From: Streptomyces sp. TLI_053
GTDB lineage: Bacteria > Actinomycetota > Actinomycetes > Streptomycetales > Streptomycetaceae
Assembly (NCBI RefSeq): GCF_900105395.1
Contig: NZ_LT629775.1
Location: 2,126,501 to 2,190,500, forward strand
Direction: 5' to 3'
Length of the DNA stretch: 64,000 bases
This document shows positions 33,729-42,858 of the stretch, in pieces. A program made the translations under genes and the position numbers. The first letter of the stretch is position 1, and every line of letters starts with the position of its first letter. The notes under the pieces were generated by a model, which was given only the letters and a program-made list of their open reading frames with translations, did not search any database and was not told the DNA's origin.

Positions 33729-33898
33729 TACGCCACTCCCCGTGGCCCGGTCTCGGGGACCCCTGAGGGCAAATCACCCGTATCGGGATGTAAGCACATG
33801 AATCACCGGAAATCCCCGACGCGCCGCCGACATGCGCGGCGTGTCCCGTCCGACGCCCTAAACAGGAGTCCCCACCGCTTCGACTCCTGGGAGACCGG

Positions 33899-34222
33899 AT
33901 GGCCATCGCCACCGCCAAACTGACCGACCCGACCGTGCGCGCCGCCGTCACCGCGATCAACGCGGGCGACCGGCAGGCGTTCCTCGACCTGCTCACCCCC
34001 GACGCCACGATGTCCGACGACGGCTCCGACCGCGACCTCCAGGACTGGATCGACCGGGAGATCTTCACCGTGCGCGGCCACATGGAGGTCCGCTCCGAGT
34101 CCGACGGCGGCCGGGCGCTGGTCGCCGACTTCCGCAACGAGACCTGGGGCGAGATGCGCACCGCCTGGCGCTTCACCGTCGAGCACGGCCGGATCGGCCG
34201 CTTCGAGACCGGCCAGGCCTGA
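33899..34222 (+). CDS. Nuclear transport factor 2 (NTF2/SnoaL)-like protein
   Basis: 107 residues with the alpha+beta barrel pattern of the NTF2-like superfamily: an N-terminal helix pair (VRAAVTAINAGDRQAFLDLL), TPDATMSDDGSD, and the strands GGRALVADFRNET and MRTAWRFTVEHGRIGRFETG. Family members bind small hydrophobic ligands or act as enzymes; nothing here tells which. The ATG at 33899 lies after CTGGGAGA. Convergent with the serine hydrolase gene. Confidence 0.8.
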   Translation: MAIATAKLTDPTVRAAVTAINAGDRQAFLDLLTPDATMSDDGSDRDLQDWIDREIFTVRGHMEVRSESDGGRALVADFRNETWGEMRTAWRFTVEHGRIGRFETGQA

Positions 34223-34258
34223 CCTCCGGCTCCCCGTCACCGGGGACGGCCGGGTGGG

Positions 34259-35479
34259 TCAGTCCGCCCCGAGCGACTCCCGCACCGCCCGGATCAGCGC
34301 GCGGGAGCGGACGTCCCCGGTGACCCCGGGCTGCATGCCGTTGGTGACGTAGCCGAAGCCGATCCCGAGCGCGGGATCGGCGAAGCCCAGCGAACCGCCC
34401 CGGCCGGGGTGCCCGAAGCTGGCCGGCGAGGCCATCAGCGCGGTCGGGCTGTGCCGGAAGAAGCCCAGCCCGAAGGTCGAGTTGACGATCAGCACCCGGT
34501 CCGGGCCGCTCACCACCGGCCCGACCGCGCGGGCCAGCACCTCCGGGCCGAGCAACGGCGGCAGCGTCCCGCCGCCGCTGCCGTAGCGGTCCGCCGCGCC
34601 GATCAGTGCCGCGTAGAACCGCGCCACCGAGCGCGCGGTGCCGATGCCGCCCGCGCCGGGGATCTCGGCGGCCTGCACCGCCGGGTCGTTGAGGTCCACC
34701 CCGGGCCGCACCGAGGCGAAGGCCCGCGCGGTCAGCGAGGACGGGTCCTGGTAGGCGTCCCGGACCGACTGCTTGGGCCGCAGCCGCAGACCGCTCGGCC
34801 CGGTCCCGGCCGACGGCGGCGCGGGCAGGTCGACCAGCCGGCCGACCCGGGGCGCGGCACCGGACGGCAGCCCGATCCACAGGTCCAGACCGAGCGGCCG
34901 GGCGATCTCCTCGGCGAAGTACTGCCCGACGGTCCGCCCGGAGACCCGGCGCACCACCTCGCCGACCAGCCAGCCGAAGGTGTACGGGTGGTAGCCGTGG
35001 GCCGTCCCGGGCTCCCAGGCGGGCCGCTGGGCGGCCACCGCGGCGGCCGCCCGCTCCCAGGTGAGCACGTCCTCCAAGCGCAGCGGCACGTCCAGCGCGG
35101 GCACGCCCGCCCGGTGCGACAGCAGCCAGCTCACCGGCACCCCGCCCTTGCCGGCCGCGGCGAACTCCGGCCAGTAGGAGGCCACCGGGGCGTCCAGGTC
35201 GAGCTGCCCGCGCTCGGCGAGCAGCAGCGCGGTGGTCGCCGTCAGACCCTTGGTGACCGAGCGCAGCACCTGCGCGGTGTCGGCCGTCCACGGTACCGCC
35301 GGCGCGGGCCGGCCGCCGACCTCCGGCCGGGCGTCGCCGCCCCACAGGTCGACCACCTTCCGGCCCCGCACGTACAGCGCGAACGCCGCGCCGAGCTCGC
35401 CGTGGTCCCGGAAGTTGCGGGCGAAGGCCTCCCGCACCGGCTCGAAGCCCCCGGCCGTCTCGCCCCAGATCTCCACCAC
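34259..35479 (-). CDS. EstB-type serine hydrolase (beta-lactamase class C fold)
   Basis: 406-residue cytoplasmic protein of the beta-lactamase/transpeptidase-like (family VIII esterase) group. The nucleophile and lysine are in SVTK (S74-K77), a tyrosine block GYHPYTFGWL supplies the second motif, and HPGRGG near the C terminus replaces the KTG triad. No signal peptide, which argues for an esterase rather than a periplasmic beta-lactamase. Starts at tandem GTG codons (35479/35476). Confidence 0.88.
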   Translation of the reverse strand: MVEIWGETAGGFEPVREAFARNFRDHGELGAAFALYVRGRKVVDLWGGDARPEVGGRPAPAVPWTADTAQVLRSVTKGLTATTALLLAERGQLDLDAPVASYWPEFAAAGKGGVPVSWLLSHRAGVPALDVPLRLEDVLTWERAAAAVAAQRPAWEPGTAHGYHPYTFGWLVGEVVRRVSGRTVGQYFAEEIARPLGLDLWIGLPSGAAPRVGRLVDLPAPPSAGTGPSGLRLRPKQSVRDAYQDPSSLTARAFASVRPGVDLNDPAVQAAEIPGAGGIGTARSVARFYAALIGAADRYGSGGGTLPPLLGPEVLARAVGPVVSGPDRVLIVNSTFGLGFFRHSPTALMASPASFGHPGRGGSLGFADPALGIGFGYVTNGMQPGVTGDVRSRALIRAVRESLGAD

Positions 35480-35565
35480 CGCGCGCCGTCCTCGTCCTCG
35501 TCGGTCGTTCGTTCGTCCGTCGTTCGTGTGTCCGCGAATCGCCCGGAAACCCTAACCTGTCGGTC

Positions 35566-36075
35566 ATGACCAATCCTGCCGAAGAGCTGCTGGACGTCGT
35601 CGACGAGCACGACCGGGTGATCGGGACCGAGACCCGCGGGGAGGTGTACCGGCGGGGGCTGCTGCACCGCTGCGTCTTCGTCCTGGTCCGGGACCCGGCC
35701 GGGCGGATCTTCGTGCACCGGCGCACCGACACCAAGCTGTTCGCCCCGGGCGCCCACGACATGTTCGTCGGCGGCGTGGTGGGCGCCGGCGAGACCTACG
35801 AGGAGGCCGCCGTCCGGGAGGCCGAGGAGGAGCTGGGCGTGAGCGGGATCGTCCCGCGTCCGCTGTTCCGCTTCGTCTTCCGGGGCGACGGCCTCTCCTG
35901 GTGGTCCGACGTGCACGAGGCCGAGTGGGACGGCCCGGTGGACCCGCAGGCGTCCGAGGTGGCCTGGCACGCCTGGCTGACCCCGGCCGAGCTGGCCGAA
36001 CGCCTGGCCCGGGACGAGTTCGTCCCGGACGGCCGGGAGGCGTACCGCCGCTACCTGGAGCACCACCGGGCCTGA
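35566..36075 (+). CDS. Nudix hydrolase
   Basis: 169 residues of the IDI/YfcD-like subgroup (ELLDVVDEHDRVIGTETRGE at the N terminus). The Nudix box GAGETYEEAAVREAEEELGV (73-92) is complete, with the two metal-binding Glu pairs. It should hydrolyse a nucleoside-diphosphate-linked compound; the substrate is unknown. A TAACCT -10-like element ends seven bases before the ATG and no ribosome-binding site is present, so the mRNA may be leaderless. Divergent from the EstB-type gene by 86 bases. Confidence 0.9.
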   Translation: MTNPAEELLDVVDEHDRVIGTETRGEVYRRGLLHRCVFVLVRDPAGRIFVHRRTDTKLFAPGAHDMFVGGVVGAGETYEEAAVREAEEELGVSGIVPRPLFRFVFRGDGLSWWSDVHEAEWDGPVDPQASEVAWHAWLTPAELAERLARDEFVPDGREAYRRYLEHHRA

Positions 36076-36095
36076 CCGGGCCCGAGCCGGGCGGA

Positions 36096-36101
36096 TAGGG
36101 T
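36096..36101 (+). promoter_or_regulatory. -10 element of a probably leaderless TetR transcript
   Basis: TAGGGT, a common -10 form in streptomycetes, ends seven bases before the ATG at 36109. No ribosome-binding site lies between. Confidence 0.5.
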
Positions 36102-36108
36102 GGCGCGC

Positions 36109-37089
36109 ATGGCATCCCGCACGCCGTCGGCACCCTCCTCCGCGCCCGTGCGCGGCGACCGTCCGGAGCGCACCGGGCGGCCCGCGCGGACCGGCACACC
36201 GGAACCCGCGGGCGACGAGGCGGGCAGCGCGGGCCCGGCGGTCGACGCGGGCCGGACGGTCGCGACGGGCCGGACGGTCGCGACGGGCGAGCCGGGAGGT
36301 ACCGGCGGGCCGGGCAGGACCGGGCGGCCGCGCCGGCGGCTGAGCGTCGACGAGCGGCGCGAGCAGCTGATCGCCGTCGCCCTGGAGCTGTTCAGCCACC
36401 GCCCGCCCGAGGAGGTGTCGATCGACGACATCGCCGCCGCCGCCGGCGCCTCCCGACCCCTGGTCTACCACTACTTCCCGGGCAAGCAGGCGATCTACGA
36501 GGAGTCGCTGCGACGGGCCGGCCGGGAGCTGTCCGCCCGGTTCGAGGAGCCGGCCGACGGCCCGCTGTCCGAACGGCTGTACCGGGTGATGGGCCGCTAC
36601 CTGGACTTCGTGCAGAGCCACGGTCCCGGCTTCGCCGCACTGCTGCGAGGCGGCTCGGTGACCGCCAGCACCAACACCTCGGCGGTGATCGACGAGGTCC
36701 GGAAGGCCGCGCACGAGCAGATCCTCGGCCATCTGGCCCTCCCCTCGCCCAGCCCCGGGCTGCGGCTGACCGTCCGGGCCTGGATCGCCAACGCCGAGAT
36801 CACCTCGCTGGAGTGGCTGGCCGACCGCTCGGTGCCGCTGGAGGAGCTGCAACTGCACCTGGTGCAGGAGTTCGTCGCCTCGCTCACCCTGACCGCCGCC
36901 CGGGAGCCCGCGCTGGCCGCCGAACTGGCCGGCTTCTTCGCCGGGGAGCGGCCGGACGGCCCGACCGGGAAGCTCGTCCGCGACCTCGCGGGCCTGCTGG
37001 CCGTCCCCGGCCTGGCCGACACCCTCGCGGTCCTCGCCGCCCCGCCGGTCCCGGACGAGGCCCCCGAGGAGCCCCGGGAGCGGCTCTGA
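36109..37089 (+). CDS. TetR family regulator with a long low-complexity N-terminal tail
   Basis: 326 residues, about 100 more than usual. The first 75 are Pro/Gly/Thr/Arg-rich with a direct repeat (GRTVATGRTVATG), then a standard TetR helix-turn-helix (EEVSIDDIAAAAGASRPLVY, HYFPGKQAIYEE) and a helical ligand domain. The tail is encoded by repetitive GC-rich DNA, and a start just before RRRLSVDERREQL would give a normal-sized protein, but I see no ribosome-binding site there; the leaderless ATG at 36109 is preferred. Ends 58 bases before the repeat protein gene. Confidence 0.82.
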   Translation: MASRTPSAPSSAPVRGDRPERTGRPARTGTPEPAGDEAGSAGPAVDAGRTVATGRTVATGEPGGTGGPGRTGRPRRRLSVDERREQLIAVALELFSHRPPEEVSIDDIAAAAGASRPLVYHYFPGKQAIYEESLRRAGRELSARFEEPADGPLSERLYRVMGRYLDFVQSHGPGFAALLRGGSVTASTNTSAVIDEVRKAAHEQILGHLALPSPSPGLRLTVRAWIANAEITSLEWLADRSVPLEELQLHLVQEFVASLTLTAAREPALAAELAGFFAGERPDGPTGKLVRDLAGLLAVPGLADTLAVLAAPPVPDEAPEEPRERL

Positions 37090-37146
37090 CCGCGGGCCGC
37101 GCCGCGGACGGCCGGTTCTGCCGCGTCGGCGGCCTCTGATAGGAAT

Positions 37147-39264
37147 GTGCACGGATCCGACGGCCCACCGGGCACCCTCGGGCCGGGATCCGCACCAGCG
37201 AACGCACAGCGAGCAGAGCGGGGGGCTCAACAGTTGACCCAGGACGGCCAGTTCAGCGCGGAGGCGAACCCCTTCGCGGCGGCGGAGCGGGTCTCCGCGA
37301 CCCTCGGCAGCCTCACCGACGCGCTCTTCGACGCCCGCGCCTCGCGCTACCCCGCAGCGGTGCTGACGGCGCTGCGGTCCACCGCGCACCCGGCCGCCGA
37401 AGCCCTGTTCCAGCTGCCGCTGGCGCCCAACGGCCCGGTGCACACCGCCGTCGGCCGGCTCGGCACCGTGGTCACCGCCGGCACCGGCCGCCCCGGCAGC
37501 GGCGCCGCGCTCGCCCCGCTGGCGATCGGCGGGCTGCTGGCCCGCTACGGCGCCGCCGGCCCGGTCCGGGGCGCGACGGGCGGCTCCCCGGAGGCCCTCA
37601 CCGCCGGGCACTTCGACCTCCCGGTGACCGGCGAGCCCGCCGACCCCAAGCTCCGCCCCGCGTTCGCCGCGCCGCTGGCCGCCCTCGCCGCCGGGCAGCA
37701 GACCCGGCAGCCGGTCGAGCTGCCGACCGGCGCCGGCGCCGAGGTCCGGCTGGTCGTGCCGCCGGGCTTCCACGCCCTCACCTCTCCCGGCGGCCCGCCC
37801 GGGGTCTCCGCCCGTACCGTGTCCACCGGCCCCGTGGACGGCATCCCGACCGGCCGCGGGATCGCCCCGGCCACCGGCGCGGCCGCCGCCGAGCTGACGA
37901 CCCACCTGACCGAGACCGCCGAGGAGCTGTTCGGCGGCACCGCCCCGGCCGACCGCCGTGAGTTCGCGCTGATCACCGCCGCCCTGGCCGACGTCGTCAC
38001 CGCCTCCGGCGCCGTCTACGCGGGCGTCGCGGCGGTCCAGGTGGACGGCAGGGCGGCCGACGCGACGCTGGTCGTCTCGCTGGCCCGGCACCCGCTGCCG
38101 ATCACCGGCCTGGCCACCGAACTCGCCACCGTACGACGGCACGCCGAGGTCTGGACGGTGCTGCTGCCCGCCGGGCCGGCGGCCGTCCTGGTCGAGGGCC
38201 GCAGCGTGCCCGTCCCGGGCCCGCTGGCCGCCGACGGGGTGCGCCGCTGGGCGGTCACCTCGGTGGTCGAGGCGTTCGTCCCGCTGCCGGACGGCAGCTC
38301 GGTGCTCTGCGTCCAGCTGTCCACCGCGCAACCGCAGGACTGGGAGCTGTACACGGACGTCTTCGCGGAGCTGCTGAAGTCCGTGCAGTTCGGCTGGGAC
38401 GGCGTCCCCGCCGCTCCGGCCGCCCCGCTGCCCGCCGCCACCGTGCTGCTCGTCCCGGCCGCCGAACCGGCGCCGGGGGCGCACCCGGCCGCGCCCCCGG
38501 CCCCCGTCGCGGCGCCGCCGATGCCCACCGCGGCCCCGGCGGCCCCGGCGACGCCTCCCGTCACCGACCTGCCGCCCGTCACGGACCTGCCCCGGACCGC
38601 GGCCGCCGCCGGGACCGGGCCCGCCGCCGAGGACGGGTCCGCCGAGATCCCGGTGCACCTGCGCGGCACCCCGGTCCGGGTCCCCCCGGCCGACTTCAAC
38701 CCCTTCGCCCCGGTCGCCGACCCGACCCCTGCGCAGCCGATCCTGATCCCGGACGACGCGCCCGCCGCACCGGCCGCGCCCAAGGGCACGCCCGTCATGG
38801 TGCCCCCGCCGGACTTCGACCCCTTCGGGATCCTCGGCACCCCCGCCGCCGACACCACCGCCCCGACCGCCGCCGAGACTCCGGAACCCCTGAAGGGGAC
38901 CCCCGTGACGGTGCCTCCGCCGGACTTCGACCCCTTCGGGATCCTCGGCACCCCCGCCGCCGACACCACCGCCCCGACCGCCGCCGAGACCCCGGAACCC
39001 CTCAAGGGCACGCCCGTCATGGTGCCGCCCCCGGACTTCGACCCCTTCGGGATCCTCGGCACCCCCGCCGCCGCACCCCCCACCGCGGCGGTGCCCGCCG
39101 CCGCGCCGCAGCCCTCGGCCGCCCCCGACCCCTTCGGTACGGTGACCGCCGCCGAGCGGGCCGCCGACCCGTTCGGCACGACGGTGCCCGGCCCGCAGTC
39201 CGTCCCGCCGCCGCCGACCGCCCCGCCGAGCGTCCCGGCGCCGGAGCGCGATCCCTTCGGCTGA
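37147..39264 (+). CDS. Pro/Ala-rich protein with C-terminal DPFG repeats, function unknown
   Basis: Up to 705 residues. No signal peptide or membrane helix. The first about 420 residues look folded (VRLVVPPGFHALTSPG, DWELYTDVFAELLKSVQF near the end); the last 280 are disordered, Pro/Ala-rich, with three near-identical 37-residue units KGTPVMVPPPDFDPFGILG..., a diverged one (RGTPVRVPPADFNPFAP) and single DPFG words up to the terminal RDPFG. The start is uncertain: GTG 37147 opens the frame, but TTG 37234 (LTQDGQFSAEANPF) looks more protein-like. I do not recognise a family. DPFG repeats may be docking sites for a partner protein. Confidence 0.7.
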   Translation: MHGSDGPPGTLGPGSAPANAQRAERGAQQLTQDGQFSAEANPFAAAERVSATLGSLTDALFDARASRYPAAVLTALRSTAHPAAEALFQLPLAPNGPVHTAVGRLGTVVTAGTGRPGSGAALAPLAIGGLLARYGAAGPVRGATGGSPEALTAGHFDLPVTGEPADPKLRPAFAAPLAALAAGQQTRQPVELPTGAGAEVRLVVPPGFHALTSPGGPPGVSARTVSTGPVDGIPTGRGIAPATGAAAAELTTHLTETAEELFGGTAPADRREFALITAALADVVTASGAVYAGVAAVQVDGRAADATLVVSLARHPLPITGLATELATVRRHAEVWTVLLPAGPAAVLVEGRSVPVPGPLAADGVRRWAVTSVVEAFVPLPDGSSVLCVQLSTAQPQDWELYTDVFAELLKSVQFGWDGVPAAPAAPLPAATVLLVPAAEPAPGAHPAAPPAPVAAPPMPTAAPAAPATPPVTDLPPVTDLPRTAAAAGTGPAAEDGSAEIPVHLRGTPVRVPPADFNPFAPVADPTPAQPILIPDDAPAAPAAPKGTPVMVPPPDFDPFGILGTPAADTTAPTAAETPEPLKGTPVTVPPPDFDPFGILGTPAADTTAPTAAETPEPLKGTPVMVPPPDFDPFGILGTPAAAPPTAAVPAAAPQPSAAPDPFGTVTAAERAADPFGTTVPGPQSVPPPPTAPPSVPAPERDPFG
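38782..39072. repeat. 111-bp in-frame tandem repeat
   Basis: Units begin at 38782, 38893 and 39004, exactly 111 bases (37 codons) apart; the third is partial. Units differ at only a few positions, so expansion is recent and copy number may vary between strains. Confidence 0.92.
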
Positions 39265-39448
39265 GCCCGCACCGCACCCAGGCCGTCAGCAACCCCGACC
39301 GCCGGCACCCCCGACCCTCGGCACCCCCGACCGCCGGCCCCCGGCCCTCGGCGCTCCCGGCCCGGACGGCGCGCACCCGCACCGGCCCGCCGCCCCACCG
39401 GCGGCGGCCCGGCCGGGTGGGCGCCGTCCGTCATGCCCACGACCACCA

Positions 39449-39464
39449 ACTGGTACAGACCTAT
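39449..39464. promoter_or_regulatory. DasR-type (dre) / chitinase promoter box
   Basis: ACTGGTACAGACCTAT matches the DasR consensus ACTGGTCTAGACCAGT at most positions and contains TGGTACAGACCT, one base from the TGGTCCAGACCT repeat known in streptomycete chitinase promoters. It lies 183 bases before the chitinase ATG, so N-acetylglucosamine-dependent control is likely. Confidence 0.72.
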
Positions 39465-39646
39465 TGCCAGTTGCCGGTCCGCTCCCTACCCTCGGCACAG
39501 GATCCTCCGTGGCACCCCGACGGCCCGAGGACCGGTTCCGCGCCGCCCCCATGGCCCGGAGCACACCGCTCCACGCACCTGACACCTCCCCACGGGTAAC
39601 GGGGCGTCCGGGCCTGCCCCGGGGCCCCAGGACAGGAGCCACATCC

Positions 39647-41953
39647 ATGCGCAGACGTCGGATCAGCCTGCCGCTACTGGCAGCCGGGACCCTGCTCGTC
39701 CCGGTCCTCGCCGCCGCCCTCCCCGCCACCATGGCCAGCGCCGCGGCGGAGCGCGCCGCCGCCTCGGCCGCCGAGGCGGCCGCCGGGTCGGTCACCGCGG
39801 CCTTCGCCAAGGGCAGCGACTGGAGCACCGGCTACGAGGGCAGCTACACCATCACCAACGGCTCCACCGCCCCGGTGAACGGCTGGACCCTGGAGTTCGA
39901 CCTCCCGACCGGCAACACCGTGGCGGGCCTCTGGAACGCCAGCTACACCACCTCGGCCTCCCACGTCACGGTGAAGAACCCCGGCTGGGCCGCGACCCTG
40001 CCGGCCGGCGGCACCTACAACGTCGGCTTCAACATCGCCTACTCCGGCAGCTACCAGCCGCTGAAGAACTGCAAGATCAACGGCCAGCCGTGCGACGGCA
40101 GCGGCGGCGACCAGACCGCGCCGACCGTCCCCGGCAACCTCAGGACCGGCACCGTCACCCAGACCTCGGTCGACCTGTCCTGGACCGCCAGCACCGACAA
40201 CGTGGCCGTCACCGGCTACGACGTCTTCCAGGGCGGCACCAAGGTGGCCACCGCCGACGGCGCCACCACCGCCGTCACCGTTCAGGGCCTGACCGCCGGC
40301 ACCGCCTACCAGTTCACCGTCCAGGCCTTCGACGCGGCGGGCAACCGCTCCGCGGCGGCCGGCCCGGTGAGCGCCACCACCAGCCCCGCGGTCGACGACC
40401 GCGAGGCGCCCAGCACTCCGGGCACCCCCGCCGTGACCGGCTCGGACGCCAACTCCGTCTCGCTGAGCTGGGCCCCGAGCACCGACAACGTCGGCGTCAC
40501 GGCCTACGACGTGTACAACGGCACCGCGCTGGCCGTGACCGTGACGTCCCCCGCCGCGACCGTCGGCAGCCTGGCGCCGGACACCTCGTACACCTTCACC
40601 GTCAAGGCCCGCGACGCGGCCGGCAACGTCTCCCCCGCCTCCGGCCCGGTCACCGGCAAGACCAAGCCCGGCGGCAGCAACCCGGCGGCGATGAAGATCG
40701 GCTACTTCACCCAGTGGAGCATCTACGCCCGCGGCTACAGCGTGAAGCAGCTCGACACCTCGGGCTCGGCCGGCCGGCTCACCACGCTCAACTACGCCTT
40801 CGCGAACATCCACCCGAGCACCAAGCAGTGCTTCATCACCAACAAGGCGGCCGGTCCGGACAACGACCCGAACGCGGGCGACGGCGCCGGTGACGCCTGG
40901 GCCGACTTCGGCAAGGGCTGGGACGCGGGCAGCTCGGTGGCCGGGACCACCGACACCTGGGACCAGAAGCTGGCCGGCAACTTCAACCAGCTGAAGCAGC
41001 TCAAGGCCAAGTACCCCAACCTCAAGATCCAGATCTCGCTGGGCGGTTGGTCGTACAGCAAGTGGTTCTCCGACGCGGCGGCCACCGACGCCTCCCGCAA
41101 GGCGCTGGTCAGCTCCTGCATCGACATGTACATCAAGGGCAACCTGCCGGTGATCGACGGCCGCGGCGGCGCGGGCAGCGCGGCGGGCATCTTCGAGGGC
41201 ATCGACCTCGACTGGGAGTGGCCGAACTCCGACGGGCACACCGGGAACATCTTCCGGCCCGCCGACAAGGCCAACTACACCCTGCTGGCGCAGGAGTTCC
41301 GCCGTCAGCTGGACGCCCTCGGCGCCACCACCGGCAAGCACTACACGCTGAGCGCCTTCCTCCCGGCCGACCCGGCGAAGGTCTCCGCCGGCATCGACAT
41401 CCCCGGCCTGTTCGGCGCCTTCGACTTCGCCACCATCCAGGGCTACGACTACCACGGCGGCTGGGAGATGGTCACCAACCAGCAGTCCGCGATCAAGGTC
41501 GCGGCGGGCGACCCGAACCCGCCGGCCCGGCAGTTCAGCTCCGAGATCGCGATCGGCGCGTACGTCTCCGGCGGCGCCCCGAAGAGCAAGCTCACGCTGG
41601 GCATCCCGTTCTACGGCCGCGGCTGGACGGGCGTCCCGCGCGGCACCACCAACGGCCTCTTCCAGACCGCGACGGGCCCCGGCCCGGGCACCTACGAGGC
41701 CGGCTTCGAGGACTACAAGAAGCTCAAGCAGATGGCCACCGGCGGTGGTTACACCATCTACCGGGACCCGGTCGCCGGGTACGCCTACATCTACAACGGC
41801 TCGGTGTTCTACTCCTACGACGACCCGACCGAGATCGCCCGCAAGACCGCCTGGATCAAGTCCCAGGGGCTGGCCGGCGCGATGATCTGGGCCTTCGACG
41901 GTGACACGCCGAACGGCGAACTGATGGCCGCGGTGGACAACGGCCTCAAGTAG
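39647..41953 (+). CDS. Secreted GH18 chitinase with CBM2 and two FN3 domains
   Basis: 768 residues. A Sec signal with MRRRRISL start; CBM2 (about 46-147: TAAFAKGSDWSTGYEGSYTI, with two Cys in KNCKINGQPCDG); two fibronectin III domains (about 153-240 and 249-335); then GH18 (345-768). The catalytic motif DxxDxDxE reads FEGIDLDWEW with the acid Glu at 524; SLGGWSYSKWF and the QGYDYHGGWE block complete the active site. Endo-type chitin hydrolysis outside the cell. AGGAG stands eight bases before the ATG. A DasR-like box lies upstream and a strong terminator follows. Confidence 0.96.
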   Translation: MRRRRISLPLLAAGTLLVPVLAAALPATMASAAAERAAASAAEAAAGSVTAAFAKGSDWSTGYEGSYTITNGSTAPVNGWTLEFDLPTGNTVAGLWNASYTTSASHVTVKNPGWAATLPAGGTYNVGFNIAYSGSYQPLKNCKINGQPCDGSGGDQTAPTVPGNLRTGTVTQTSVDLSWTASTDNVAVTGYDVFQGGTKVATADGATTAVTVQGLTAGTAYQFTVQAFDAAGNRSAAAGPVSATTSPAVDDREAPSTPGTPAVTGSDANSVSLSWAPSTDNVGVTAYDVYNGTALAVTVTSPAATVGSLAPDTSYTFTVKARDAAGNVSPASGPVTGKTKPGGSNPAAMKIGYFTQWSIYARGYSVKQLDTSGSAGRLTTLNYAFANIHPSTKQCFITNKAAGPDNDPNAGDGAGDAWADFGKGWDAGSSVAGTTDTWDQKLAGNFNQLKQLKAKYPNLKIQISLGGWSYSKWFSDAAATDASRKALVSSCIDMYIKGNLPVIDGRGGAGSAAGIFEGIDLDWEWPNSDGHTGNIFRPADKANYTLLAQEFRRQLDALGATTGKHYTLSAFLPADPAKVSAGIDIPGLFGAFDFATIQGYDYHGGWEMVTNQQSAIKVAAGDPNPPARQFSSEIAIGAYVSGGAPKSKLTLGIPFYGRGWTGVPRGTTNGLFQTATGPGPGTYEAGFEDYKKLKQMATGGGYTIYRDPVAGYAYIYNGSVFYSYDDPTEIARKTAWIKSQGLAGAMIWAFDGDTPNGELMAAVDNGLK

Positions 41954-41968
41954 CCCCGCCCGTCCACG

Positions 41969-42009
41969 CCCCGGCCCGCCCCGCGCTCACCTCGCGGGGC
42001 GGGCCGGGG
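41969..42009. terminator. 17-base hairpin between convergent genes
   Basis: Perfect stem CCCCGGCCCGCCCCGCG with a seven-base loop, ending seven bases before the minus-strand stop at 42016; serves the chitinase and probably both directions. Confidence 0.85.
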
Positions 42010-42015
42010 TGCCGC

Positions 42016-42723
42016 TCACCGCGCGCGGCGGGCCAGGTGCACCGCGTCGGGCACACCCCGGGCGACCTCGATCTCGTGGGTCACCACGTCGCGGAAGCCG
42101 GCCGCCCGCAGCTCCTCCTCGAAGGCCGGGGACGGTCGGGCGCTCCAGACCGCCAGCACCCCGCCCGGCTCCAGCCGGTGGTGCAGCACCGCCAGTCCGT
42201 CCGCGCCGTACAGCCCGGCGTTGCCGTCGGTGACGGTCCAGTCCGGCCCGTTGTCGATGTCCAGGCAGAGCGCGTCGTAGCGGGCGCCGTCGGCCCCGGC
42301 CAGGTACTCCAGCAAGTCGGTGTGCAGCACCTCGACCCGCTCGTCCTCCAGCGCCCCGGCCGAGAACGCGGCCAGTGGTCCGTCCCGGTGCCAGTCGATG
42401 ATCGCGCTCTCGCGCTCCACGACCGCGATCCGGCCCCAGCGCGGTTCGGCGGCCGCGTGCGCCAGCGAGAACCCCACGCCGAGCCCGCCGATCAGCAGGG
42501 ACGGCCGCGCCACCGGCCCGGTCCGGTCCAGCTCCTCCAGTGCCACGCCGATCAGCAGCCGCTCGGAGCGGCCGTCGGCGGTGTCCATCAGGAAGCAGCC
42601 GTTGGCGACGATCTCGTAGTCCCGCCCGCGCCGGCGCAGCGCCACTTCCCCGAACGGACCCTCTCGCCGGTCCAGCGTGACGACGGCGGCGGTGCCGTCC
42701 CGTTCGGGCGGTGCGCTGTACAT
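42016..42723 (-). CDS. Spermidine-synthase-like protein
   Basis: 235-residue Rossmann-fold protein of the spermine/spermidine synthase family: ANGCFLMDTADGRSERLLIG at the N terminus, the glycine-rich motif LLIGGLGVGFSLA, the acidic VVERESAIIDW and the DALCLDIDNGPDW segment where aminopropyltransferases carry the catalytic Asp. Active enzymes have a DxxY/GGGD pattern; here GGLG and DIDNGP replace it, so the substrate may not be putrescine. The ATG at 42723 lacks a clear ribosome-binding site. A single gene bordered by a terminator and a repeat array. Confidence 0.75.
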   Translation of the reverse strand: MYSAPPERDGTAAVVTLDRREGPFGEVALRRRGRDYEIVANGCFLMDTADGRSERLLIGVALEELDRTGPVARPSLLIGGLGVGFSLAHAAAEPRWGRIAVVERESAIIDWHRDGPLAAFSAGALEDERVEVLHTDLLEYLAGADGARYDALCLDIDNGPDWTVTDGNAGLYGADGLAVLHHRLEPGGVLAVWSARPSPAFEEELRAAGFRDVVTHEIEVARGVPDAVHLARRAR

Positions 42724-42858
42724 GCGGCGGGTTCCTCCGCGGAGTCGGGGTCACGGACACGCGGGACGGCCTCCGAGGGCGCGTGCGAACACGCCCCGAG
42801 GCCGACCACCCGCCCGACGATAACCCAGTCGGCCGCGGTGGGCGCCGGATTTACCCGG

